Shown piece after piece: positions 13,335 to 19,140 of a DNA stretch of 19,140 nucleotides. Below the pieces are notes generated by a model. That model saw only the letters and a program-made list of their open reading frames with translations. It ran no database searches and was not told where the DNA came from. This DNA is from SG8-41 sp036397875 (GTDB lineage Bacteria; Pseudomonadota; Gammaproteobacteria; Burkholderiales; SG8-41). Positions within the stretch are counted from its first letter, which is position 1, and every line of letters begins with the position of its first letter. The stretch lies in contig DASWIC010000251.1 in the NCBI GenBank assembly GCA_036397875.1, positions 1 through 19,140 on the forward strand, written 5' to 3'. Both the position numbers and the translations under genes were made by a program.

Positions 13335-14045
13335 ATGGCTTCTTACAGAAACCCGCAACTGCGCGACAGGCTGGCGGCCGAGTACGTCATTGGCACGCTG
13401 CGCGGGCGTGCCCGCGCGCGTTTCCAGGCGCTGCTGCGCTACGATCCGGACTTGCGGCGGATCGTGTCGGAATGGGAAGCGCGGCTGACACCGCTTTCCG
13501 CCGCGGCGGGCGAAATCGCGCCCCCGGCCCGTGTCTGGCAGGCGGTAGCCCGGCGCGTTGCCGGCGCCCGGCCGGGCGCAGCGTGGTCCGGTCTCGCGTT
13601 CTGGCGGGGGCTCGCCGTCACCAGCACGGCGTTCGTGCTGATTCTCGCCGCGTTCATCGGCGTCGCGCCGCGCCCGGAGCCGCCGATGGCGATGGTCGCC
13701 GTGATGAACGACGAGAAGGGACTCCCCGCTTTGGTGGTCTCCTGGCCGTCGATGAAGGCGACGCGTGATCCCTACGTCCGCATCAAGGTCGTCCAGGAGC
13801 ATCCCGTCATGGCTCCGGGCACGACGTGGGAGATGTGGATGCTGCCCGGTGGCAGGGCGGCACCCGTTTCGCTGGGACTCATCACCACGGACGCCGATCA
13901 GACCATGAAGCTCCGGACCGCCCTCGCGGATAGCATGGAAAGCGCGTGGGGGCTCGCGATGAGCGTCGAGCCCAAGGGCGGCTCTCCCACCGGCGCGCCG
14001 ACCGGACCGGTGATCTTCAAGGGGCCATGCGTCAAGATTCTGTAG
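13335..14045 (+). CDS. RskA-family membrane anti-sigma factor
   Basis: The 236-residue protein has a cytoplasmic N-terminal sigma-binding part (1-85; LRDRLAAEYVIGTLRGRARARF is the characteristic start of the group), one membrane helix (about 90-111, FWRGLAVTSTAFVLILAAFIGV) and a periplasmic RskA domain. The periplasmic part contains WEMWMLPGGRAAPVSLGLI and ends with SVEPKGGSPTGAPTGPVIF. No HxxxCxxC zinc motif is present, as is usual for this group. It should hold the upstream ECF sigma factor inactive until an envelope signal acts. A single Cys near the C-terminus (GPCVKIL) is worth noting for redox sensing, but its role is unknown. It ends 79 bases before the DM13 gene, with no terminator seen. 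Confidence 0.92.
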   Translation: MASYRNPQLRDRLAAEYVIGTLRGRARARFQALLRYDPDLRRIVSEWEARLTPLSAAAGEIAPPARVWQAVARRVAGARPGAAWSGLAFWRGLAVTSTAFVLILAAFIGVAPRPEPPMAMVAVMNDEKGLPALVVSWPSMKATRDPYVRIKVVQEHPVMAPGTTWEMWMLPGGRAAPVSLGLITTDADQTMKLRTALADSMESAWGLAMSVEPKGGSPTGAPTGPVIFKGPCVKIL

Positions 14046-14124
14046 CAGAATACAGCCGCCTGGACGCCAGAAAAATCGAGCATTGCAGCCAGCGCTGACA
14101 CCCGGCGCTCGCGGCGAGGGAGTC

Positions 14125-14610
14125 ATGAAGAAAACCATCGTCACCTTTGTGGTCGGGGGTCTCCTGGGCACAGGGATCGGATTCGCGCTCGGAATCTTTG
14201 TCTATCCGTACATTTTTCTCGCGGACATCGTCGCTACGGACAAGGTCGAGGACAAGGCGGCGCGGAAGGTCGTGGCGAACGGGATGTTCATCCATGCCAA
14301 CCCACGGGATCCCATCCATTACGGCAGGGGCAAGCTCACGGCGTATCAGGACCTCGTGCACCTGGACAGCGATTTCGAAGTAGGACCCGGGCCGAAATTT
14401 CACGTCTACCTGGTGCCCGAGAAGAACGTAAACCCCTCCACGAACGTCGCCAGGACGATGTTCGTGGACCTGGGACGCCTGAAGGCCTTCAAGGGCAGCC
14501 AGAACTATGCGGTGCCAGCCGGGGTGGACCTCAGGAAGTACGGCAGCGTCGTCATCTGGTGCGAGCAGTTCGGCGTGCTGATCTCGCCGGCTGCGTTAAA
14601 GTTCGAGTGA
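14125..14610 (+). CDS. Membrane-anchored DM13-domain protein
   Basis: The ATG at 14125 is preceded by GAGGGAG and gives 161 residues; an in-frame ATG at 14083 lacks such a site. An N-terminal hydrophobic segment (4-27) acts as signal anchor. The rest is one DM13 domain (about 45-160): GMFIHANPRDPIHYGRGKLT, FHVYLVPE, VDLGRLKAFKGSQNYAVPAG and the conserved closing VVIWCEQFGVLISPAALKF with Cys146. DM13 domains are proposed to act in extracellular redox or electron-transfer reactions through that cysteine; this is prediction in the literature, not shown here. Position downstream of the sigma and anti-sigma genes suggests it is part of the regulon or a partner in signal sensing. Confidence 0.88.
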   Translation: MKKTIVTFVVGGLLGTGIGFALGIFVYPYIFLADIVATDKVEDKAARKVVANGMFIHANPRDPIHYGRGKLTAYQDLVHLDSDFEVGPGPKFHVYLVPEKNVNPSTNVARTMFVDLGRLKAFKGSQNYAVPAGVDLRKYGSVVIWCEQFGVLISPAALKFE

Positions 14611-14624
14611 CAAGACCGGACTGA

Positions 14625-15557
14625 CTATCTGCGGCCTCGTCGGACGTCGTCCAGGGCGGAGCACACCGCCTTCGCCCCCTCGACGATGCGCGGCGTCTGC
14701 CGCTGGATATGGTCCGGGTTGATATAGTGCGCCGGCAAGGCGCGCAGCGACGGCACGCCTGAAGCACGCCACTGGGCGGCAAATTCCTTCTCCCCGCCCG
14801 CCGAGCCCCCGCCCACTATCACCTCGGGCTTCGCCCCGATCATTGCCTCCAGCGTGACTGACGGCGTCAACAGGTTCACGTCCGCGAAGACGTTTACGCC
14901 GCCGCACAGCGCGATCACGTCGCTGATCATGTGCGCGCCGTTCACGGTCAGGAGCGGCCGGTGCCAGATCAGGTAGAACACCCGAACCTTGCGCGCCTTG
15001 GCGTGGCGGCTGCGCAGCGCGCGGATCTCGCGCTCGAAATCCGCGGCCGCATCGACGGCGGCGGCCAGCGTGCCGGCGAGGACGCCGATCGCGCGCAGCA
15101 GGCGCGGAATATCCGCGAGCCGGGCGGGCTCGCTCACGAACGCCGGGTAGCCGAGGCGCTCGAGCCGGTCGACATCGCCGGCGGCGTTGCCGCTCTTCCA
15201 GGCCAGGATGAGATCGGGCTTGAGCGCGACGATGCGCTCGAAGTCCACGCGCGCGGCGTCGCCGACCTGCGGAAGTTCGCGCGCGGCCGGCGGGAAATCG
15301 CTGAAGCGCGCGACACCGACGAGCCGCCCGCCGGCGCCCGCGGCGAACGCCAGCTCCGCCAGGCTCGGCGCGAGCGCGACGACGCGCCGCGCCGGTCCGG
15401 CGAGCCGGATCTCCCGGCCGCGATCATCGACAATGGAAACCGCCTGCGCAAACGCCGCACCAGTGACAAGCAGGCCGAAGATAAACGCAGAAGTCCGCAG
15501 AGGGATGCGAAGCGATACGGCGAGGCGGGGATTGCCAGCGGAGGTCGCTTCCCTCAT
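14625..15557 (-). CDS. BtuF-like periplasmic cobalamin-binding protein
   Basis: The 310-residue protein has a signal peptide (about 20-39, SAFIFGLLVTGAAFAQA) and the two-lobe periplasmic binding fold of the BtuF/FhuD/FepB cluster. Typical features are the opening VSIVDDRGREIRLAGPARRV, APSLAELAFAAGAG and LVGVARFSDFPP. They continue with VDFERIVALKPDLILAW, PLLTVNGAHMISDVIALCGG, and a second-lobe motif SVTLEAMIGAKPEVIV. The RFSDFPPAARELPQVGD segment is typical of cobalamin-binding members. It would deliver B12 or cobinamide to a BtuCD transporter, which is not in the window. Its ATG, and a GAGGG 7 bases before it, lie inside a heptamer repeat that also holds the stop of the upstream gene, so the two are likely co-transcribed. 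Confidence 0.87.
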   Translation of the reverse strand: MREATSAGNPRLAVSLRIPLRTSAFIFGLLVTGAAFAQAVSIVDDRGREIRLAGPARRVVALAPSLAELAFAAGAGGRLVGVARFSDFPPAARELPQVGDAARVDFERIVALKPDLILAWKSGNAAGDVDRLERLGYPAFVSEPARLADIPRLLRAIGVLAGTLAAAVDAAADFEREIRALRSRHAKARKVRVFYLIWHRPLLTVNGAHMISDVIALCGGVNVFADVNLLTPSVTLEAMIGAKPEVIVGGGSAGGEKEFAAQWRASGVPSLRALPAHYINPDHIQRQTPRIVEGAKAVCSALDDVRRGRR

Positions 15558-15571
15558 CCCTCAGCCCTCAC
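15551..15571. repeat. Heptamer array (CCCTCAN)x3 spanning a stop codon, ribosome-binding site and start codon
   Basis: CCCTCAT-CCCTCAG-CCCTCAC lies at 15551-15571. On the coding minus strand this reads GTGAGGG-CTGAGGG-ATGAGGG. It contains the TGA stop of the cyclic-nucleotide-binding gene (15570-15568), a GAGGG ribosome-binding site and the ATG of the BtuF-like gene (15557). Confidence 0.8.
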
Positions 15572-16119
15572 ACCATGATGCTGCGCTCCATGTGCTGCAG
15601 CAGCCGCGCGCTGGTCTGGCGCAGCCGCGTCGACAGCATCGACACGAGCTTCACCAGGACCTTGGAGCCGAGGCTCGGATGATCGAGGATGATCTTGGCC
15701 ATGTCGTCGCGATGGAGCACGGCGAACACCGTGGTATCGGTGGCCACGCAGGTCGCGAAGCGCGGCTCGCCATCGATCATCGACATCTCGCCCAGCGTCA
15801 TGCCGGGGCCGACGCTGGTCATGTGCTGCTGGCCGGCGCGCAAGCCCCGCTTGAAGATGTCGACGGCGCCCTCGATGATGAGGAGCATGAAATCGCCGCC
15901 CTCGTCCTCGCGGATGATGGTCTCTCCGGCCTGCGCGCGGTAGACGTCCATGTAGCTGGCCAGGTTCGAGATGTCCTCACGCGAGAACTCCGCAAAAAAC
16001 AGCGATTTCCCGACTAGGCTGAAGATCTCGCTGGCGATCGCGGTGCCCTTGCCGACGCGCTCCAGCGACCGCAGCGACCCCCGTCCCGGACTCGTCGCAT
16101 CGACATCGATTTGCGCCAT
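15568..16119 (-). CDS. Cyclic-nucleotide-binding domain protein without DNA-binding domain
   Basis: The 183-residue protein is essentially one cNMP-binding domain (about 32-150) with flanking helices. Visible motifs are LFFAEFSREDISNLASYMDV, IIREDEGGDFMLLIIEGAV and the phosphate-binding cassette GMTLGEMSMIDGEPRFATCV with Gly110, Glu111 and Arg120. No helix-turn-helix follows, so unlike Crp/Fnr it is not a classic regulator. The C-terminal helix (VLVKLVSMLSTRLRQTSARL) may mediate dimerisation. It may be a free ligand-binding or adaptor protein. It is probably co-transcribed with the downstream BtuF-like gene, the two separated by only a heptamer array. The ligand cannot be named from sequence. 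Confidence 0.9.
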   Translation of the reverse strand: MAQIDVDATSPGRGSLRSLERVGKGTAIASEIFSLVGKSLFFAEFSREDISNLASYMDVYRAQAGETIIREDEGGDFMLLIIEGAVDIFKRGLRAGQQHMTSVGPGMTLGEMSMIDGEPRFATCVATDTTVFAVLHRDDMAKIILDHPSLGSKVLVKLVSMLSTRLRQTSARLLQHMERSIMV

Positions 16120-16155
16120 GCCGCCGTCCCGTCCCCCTCACAACCGCCGTCACAC

Positions 16156-16164
16156 TATATAACA
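16156..16164 (-). promoter_or_regulatory. Possible extended -10 promoter of the cyclic-nucleotide-binding gene
   Basis: On the minus strand TGT-TATATA (16164-16156) forms an extended -10 element about 37 bases before ATG 16119. It lies in the 64-base gap after the aroG stop, so this gene could be transcribed independently of aroG. Confidence 0.35.
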
Positions 16165-16183
16165 GGCCGCCTGCTGCCGCCAT

Positions 16184-17254
16184 TTACTCCGCCCGCTGCG
16201 CCTTCAGCCGCCGCCGGGTCACGGCATCCGCCAGCACGCCGAGGAGCTTCCTGCCGTCCTCCCAGCCGATGCAGCCGTCGGTAATGCTCATGCCGTAGAC
16301 GAGCTCCTTGCCCGGGACCAGATCCTGGCGCCCCGCCTTGAGGTGGCTTTCGGCCATGATGCCGAAAATGCGCGCCTCGCCGCCGGCGATCTGGTCCGCC
16401 ACGTCGCGCGCCACGTCGAGCTGTTTCTCGGGCCGCTTGCTCGAATTGCCGTGGCTGAAATCAATCATGAGCCGGGCGGGCACCCCGGCTTCCGCCAGGC
16501 TCCTGGCCGCGGCGTCGACGCTCGCCGCGTCGTAGTTCGGTTGCGCGCCGCCGCGCAGGATGATGTGGCAGTCCTCGTTGCCGGCGGTGGAAACGATTGC
16601 GCTGTGCCCGGCCTTGGTGACGGACAGGAAATGGTGCGGCGCGCTGGCGGCACGGATCGCGTCCACCGCGATCCTGACGTTGCCGTCGGTCCCGTTCTTG
16701 AACCCGACCGGGCACGACAGGCCCGACGCGAGCTCGCGGTGAATCTGCGATTCGGTGGTGCGCGCGCCGATTGCGCCCCACGCCACCAGGTCGGCGACAT
16801 ACTGGGGCGTGATCATGTCGAGGAATTCGCAGCCGACCGGCATGCCCATTTCATCCAGGTCCAGCAGGAGGTGCCGGGCGATGCGCAGTCCCTCGTTGAT
16901 GCGGAAGCTGCCGTCGAGGTTCGGATCGTTGATGAGGCCCTTCCAGCCCACGGTGGTGCGCGGCTTCTCGAAGTAGACGCGCATCACCACCAGCAGCTCG
17001 CCCGCGTGCCGCTCCTTCTCGCGCTTCAACCGGCCCGCGTACTCCTTGGCCGCCTTGATGTCGTGGATCGAGCACGGCCCCAGGATGACGAGCAGCCGGT
17101 CATCCGCCCCGTGCAGGATGCGGTGGATCGCCTGGCGCGTCTCGTAGGTGGCAAGCGCCGCCTTCTCGGTGACCGGGTATTCCCGCAGCAGGTGCGACGG
17201 CGGCACAAGCTCCTTGATCTCCCGGATCCGGAGGTCGTCGGTACGGTATTGCAT
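16184..17254 (-). CDS. aroG: 3-deoxy-7-phosphoheptulonate (DAHP) synthase, class I AroG type
   Basis: The enzyme condenses phosphoenolpyruvate and erythrose 4-phosphate to DAHP, the first step of aromatic amino acid synthesis. The sequence follows E. coli AroG along its whole length. Matching segments include DDLRIREIKELVPP at the N-terminus, LLVILGPCSIHD, VMRVYFEKPRTTVGWKGL, EFLDMITPQYVADLVAWGAI, GARTTESQIHRELASGLSCP, GFKNGTDGN, IILRGGAQPNY and MIDFSHGNSSK, and near the end SITDGCIGWED. Metal and substrate residues lie in GPCSIH, KPRTT, the ILRGG segment and DFSHGNS. I prefer ATG 17254 because the protein then begins MQYRTDDLRI, aligned with AroG, with AGAAG 6 bases upstream; ATG 17269 adds five residues. 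The feedback effector (Phe, Tyr or Trp) was not determined. Confidence 0.96.
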   Translation of the reverse strand: MQYRTDDLRIREIKELVPPSHLLREYPVTEKAALATYETRQAIHRILHGADDRLLVILGPCSIHDIKAAKEYAGRLKREKERHAGELLVVMRVYFEKPRTTVGWKGLINDPNLDGSFRINEGLRIARHLLLDLDEMGMPVGCEFLDMITPQYVADLVAWGAIGARTTESQIHRELASGLSCPVGFKNGTDGNVRIAVDAIRAASAPHHFLSVTKAGHSAIVSTAGNEDCHIILRGGAQPNYDAASVDAAARSLAEAGVPARLMIDFSHGNSSKRPEKQLDVARDVADQIAGGEARIFGIMAESHLKAGRQDLVPGKELVYGMSITDGCIGWEDGRKLLGVLADAVTRRRLKAQRAE

Positions 17255-17281
17255 TTTGTCTTCTGCCATACAAATCAATGA

Positions 17282-17309
17282 ATTATAACTCACGATTGGA
17301 GGAGGCCAA
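17282..17309 (-). promoter_or_regulatory. Predicted aroG promoter
   Basis: On the minus strand TTGGCC (17309-17304) is followed after 16 bases by a perfect TATAAT (17287-17282). Transcription would begin near 17275, which gives ATG 17254 a leader of about 20 bases, and only about 5 bases for ATG 17269. Confidence 0.45.
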
Positions 17310-17313
17310 AGGC

Positions 17314-17419
17314 GTGAGTCGTGATTGGTGATTGGTGATTGGTGATTGGTGATTCGACCAATACTCGGCCGTGATCCGCAGGCGCGAATCACGATTCACG
17401 AATCACGAATCACGATTCA
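17314..17419. repeat. Paired heptamer arrays (GTGATTG)n and (CGAWTCA)n in inverted orientation
   Basis: The left array at 17314-17355 has six 7-bp units: GTGAGTC, four GTGATTG and GTGATTC. The right array at 17385-17419 has five units, CGAATCA or CGATTCA. GTGATTCG (17349-17356) and CGAATCAC (17385-17392) are perfect reverse complements across a 28-base spacer, and the outer units are imperfect complements in the same 7-bp phase. The element fills the gap between the tldD stop and the aroG promoter, and may end tldD transcription. Confidence 0.85.
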
Positions 17420-17426
17420 CGGATTC

Positions 17427-18872
17427 TTAGACGGTGCCGCCAACCGTGAGACCGTCGATGCGCAAGGTGGGCTGGCCCACCCCGACCGGCACGCTCTGGC
17501 CTTCCTTGCCGCAAGTGCCGACGCCGGGATCGAGCGCCATGTCGTTGCCGATCAGCGCCACGCGGGTAAGCGCGTCCGGCCCGTTGCCGATCAGCGTTGC
17601 GCCCTTCACCGGATGCCCGAGCTTGCCGTTCTCGATGACGTAGGCTTCGGAGGCGGAGAACACGAACTTGCCGCTGGTGATGTCCACCTGCCCGCCGCCG
17701 AAATTGACGGCATAGAGTCCGCTCTGCACCGACGCGATGATCTCCTCGCGCGGCACGCCGCCGTTGAGCATGTAGGTGTTGGTCATGCGCGGCATCGGGA
17801 TGTGCGCGTACGACTCGCGGCGGCCATTCCCCGTGGGACGCACTTTCATGAGCCGCGCGTTGAGGCTGTCCTGGAGGTAGCCCTTCAACACGCCGTCCTC
17901 GATCAGCACGTTGCGCTGCGTGGGTTGACCTTCGTCATCGATGTTGAGCGAGCCCCGCCGGCGGGCGATCGTGCCGTCGTCCACCACCGTGACGCCGGGC
18001 GCGGCCACGCGCTCGCCGATCCGTCCGCTGAAGGCGGAGGTGCCCTTGCGGTTGAAATCGCCTTCGAGCCCGTGGCCGATCGCCTCGTGCAGCAGGATTC
18101 CCGGCCACCCGGGGCCGAGCACGACGCTCATCGTGCCGGCCGGCGCCGGTCCCGCATCGAGGTTGACGCGTGCCTGGTGGACCGCGGCGCGCGCGTATTC
18201 GCGCAGCCGGTCATCGTCGAAGTGCGCGTAGTCGAAGCGACCGCCGCCGCCGGCGCTGCCCTGCTCACGGTGGCCGTTGTCTTCCATGATCACGGTGATC
18301 GACACGCGCGCGAGCGGGCGGACGTCGGCCGCCATATGGCCGTCGCTGCGCATCACCATGATGACTTCCCACGAACCCGAGATGCTCGCCATCACTTGCG
18401 TGACGCGCGGGTCCTCGGCCCGCGCCAGACCTTCGAGGCGTTCGAGCAGTTTCACCTTCGACGTGTCGTCGAGCGAAGCGAGCGGATCGTCACTGCGATA
18501 TAGCCGGGGCACGTCGACGTTCCGACGCACCGCGACACTGCGCCGGCTGCCCGCATCGGCGATCGCGCGCGTCGCTTCGGCAGCGGCGACGAGCGCCGGC
18601 AGCGAGATGTCGTCGGAATAGGCGAAGGCGGTCTTCTCGCCACTGATGGCCCGAACCCCGACGCCCTGCTCGATGTTGAAGCTGCCCGATTTGACGATGC
18701 CCTCTTCGAGGCTCCAGCCTTCCGAGCGCTGGTATTGGAAATAGAGATCGGCGTAATCGAGGCGGTGGCCCATCAATTTGCCGAACACGTTTTCGAGGGC
18801 CGACTCGCCCAGGTCGTACGGGCTCAGGAGAAACTCATCGGCAACCTTCAGGGAATTCTGTATTTGGCTCAT
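17427..18872 (-). CDS. tldD: Metalloprotease TldD
   Basis: TldD is the catalytic subunit of the TldD/TldE (PmbA) zinc protease that degrades unfolded short peptides and matures some modified peptides, for example microcin B17, in the cytoplasm. The 481-residue length is normal. The zinc motif is H262-E263-A-I-G-H267 in LLHEAIGHGLEGDFNRKG, and the C-terminal cysteine ligand is Cys454 in GVGTCGKEGQ. Other family segments are YADLYFQYQRSEGWSLEEG (40-58), GVGVRAISGEKTAFAYSD (70-87) and MPRMTNTYMLNGG. No tldE/pmbA is in the window. The gene follows a nitrilase-family gene after 88 bases containing two hairpins, and precedes aroG in the same direction, an arrangement I recall in other betaproteobacteria. 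Confidence 0.97.
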   Translation of the reverse strand: MSQIQNSLKVADEFLLSPYDLGESALENVFGKLMGHRLDYADLYFQYQRSEGWSLEEGIVKSGSFNIEQGVGVRAISGEKTAFAYSDDISLPALVAAAEATRAIADAGSRRSVAVRRNVDVPRLYRSDDPLASLDDTSKVKLLERLEGLARAEDPRVTQVMASISGSWEVIMVMRSDGHMAADVRPLARVSITVIMEDNGHREQGSAGGGGRFDYAHFDDDRLREYARAAVHQARVNLDAGPAPAGTMSVVLGPGWPGILLHEAIGHGLEGDFNRKGTSAFSGRIGERVAAPGVTVVDDGTIARRRGSLNIDDEGQPTQRNVLIEDGVLKGYLQDSLNARLMKVRPTGNGRRESYAHIPMPRMTNTYMLNGGVPREEIIASVQSGLYAVNFGGGQVDITSGKFVFSASEAYVIENGKLGHPVKGATLIGNGPDALTRVALIGNDMALDPGVGTCGKEGQSVPVGVGQPTLRIDGLTVGGTV

Positions 18873-18889
18873 CGTTCATCCAGTGGGGA

Positions 18890-18951
18890 GGCTGAGCCGT
18901 TGGACAGGCTCAGCCGGAAAAGGATCGTGCCACGCCCGGGCGCGGCGTGGC
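18890..18951. repeat. Two hairpins in the nitrilase-tldD spacer
   Basis: GGCTGAGCC and GGCTCAGCC (18890-18898 and 18907-18915) form a perfect 9-bp stem with an 8-base loop. The right arm with its flank, GACAGGCTCAGCC, resembles the dispersed GACAGGCTCA-type repeats of proteobacteria. A second hairpin, GCCACGCC..GGCGTGGC (18929-18951), has an 8-bp stem. Both lie between the nitrilase stop and the tldD start and could reduce read-through into tldD. Confidence 0.65.
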
Positions 18952-18960
18952 GGCGGCGCA

Positions 18961-19140
18961 TCATCCGGGCAGGCCGAGGCGGCGGTGGCGCAGCGCCGGC
19001 AGACTCTCGCGCACTGCGGCAAGGCGGGCCGGGTCGATCTCGGCGCACACCACCCCGGGCCCCTCCGCACGGCAGGCGAGCACTTCACCCCATGGATCGG
19101 CGATCAGGGTGTGCCCCCAGGTGACGCGCCCGTGCGGGTG
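18961..19140 (-). CDS. Nitrilase-family carbon-nitrogen hydrolase, C-terminal part (start outside window)
   Basis: Reading the minus strand in from 19140 gives 59 codons ending at TGA 18963-18961. The peptide starts HPHGRVTWGHTLIADPWGEV and continues GPGVVCAEIDPARLAAVRES, ending LPALRHRRLGLPG. TxGHTLIADPWGEVLA followed by AEID..RL..VR..LPALRHRR is the typical C-terminus of the Nit1/YbeM branch of the nitrilase superfamily, whose members hydrolyse deaminated glutathione and similar amides. The catalytic Glu-Lys-Cys lies outside the window. It is the upstream neighbour of tldD on the same strand. Confidence 0.88.
   Translation of the reverse strand, partial: HPHGRVTWGHTLIADPWGEVLACRAEGPGVVCAEIDPARLAAVRESLPALRHRRLGLPG

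Noticed and set aside
15558..15567. Cobalamin riboswitch upstream of the BtuF-like or adenosyltransferase gene
   Set aside because: There is no room: the BtuF-like start is 11 bases from the previous stop, and the adenosyltransferase -10 box is only 15 bases from its ATG.
17314..17419. Possible CRISPR-like repeats
   Set aside because: The units are 7 bp, contiguous and without unique spacers, so they are tandem arrays rather than a CRISPR.
17346..18503. A 385-codon plus-strand frame opposite tldD
   Set aside because: It is an antisense shadow of tldD, and its start lies inside the heptamer array.

Overview
The window is a high-GC, densely packed bacterial chromosome segment. It is most likely from a betaproteobacterium. 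The grounds are the gene orders aat-bpt(-pyrD) and nitrilase-tldD-aroG, a short RnfB-type ferredoxin near nth, and ATTCCC-N8-GGGAAT palindromes. This placement comes from remembered gene orders, not a search. No phage, plasmid, CRISPR, rRNA or tRNA was recognised.

Layout. 1-330 is the 3' end of a SAF-domain homoserine dehydrogenase-like gene. It is followed by a Tat-exported Rieske protein (364-1068), a lipoprotein Cu/Zn superoxide dismutase (1275-1790), and the overlapping N-degron transferases aat and bpt (1920-3336). A convergent AI-2E-family permease (3317-4387) comes next. pyrD is translationally coupled to an RnfB-like ferredoxin (4552-5969). An SH3-M48 protease operon lies on the minus strand (7495-5982), followed by nth (7640-8272). 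The 8273-8673 gap holds a palindromic repeat, the wreck of a c-type cytochrome gene and a good promoter for a SulP anion transporter with a cysteine-rich tail (8674-10473). Convergent to it is a small membrane protein plus TauE/SafE exporter operon (11798-10500). Then come a PduO-type cobalamin adenosyltransferase (11878-12438) and an ECF sigma factor / RskA-like anti-sigma / DM13 module (12645-14610). The right-hand part is all on the minus strand: nitrilase (partial), tldD, aroG, a cyclic-nucleotide-binding protein and a BtuF-like cobalamin-binding protein.

Themes. Several genes concern envelope redox state and protein quality: Rieske, SodC, DM13 with its sigma/anti-sigma pair, and M48. Others concern sulfur anion traffic (SulP, TauE/SafE), cobalamin (adenosyltransferase, BtuF), N-degron tagging (aat, bpt) and central biosynthesis (pyrD, aroG). 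Most of this is ordinary chromosomal content.

The least expected signals are non-coding. Short tandem arrays of 7-bp units lie at gene borders around 12.4, 12.6, 15.55, 17.3 and 17.4 kb, two pairs of them in inverted orientation. One of these arrays contains the stop codon, ribosome-binding site and start codon of adjacent genes. A 10-bp-unit inverted array separates the sigma factor from its anti-sigma factor. Three genes (Rieske, aat, pyrD) have a -10-like hexamer ending only 6-7 bases before ATG and no Shine-Dalgarno, which suggests leaderless mRNAs.
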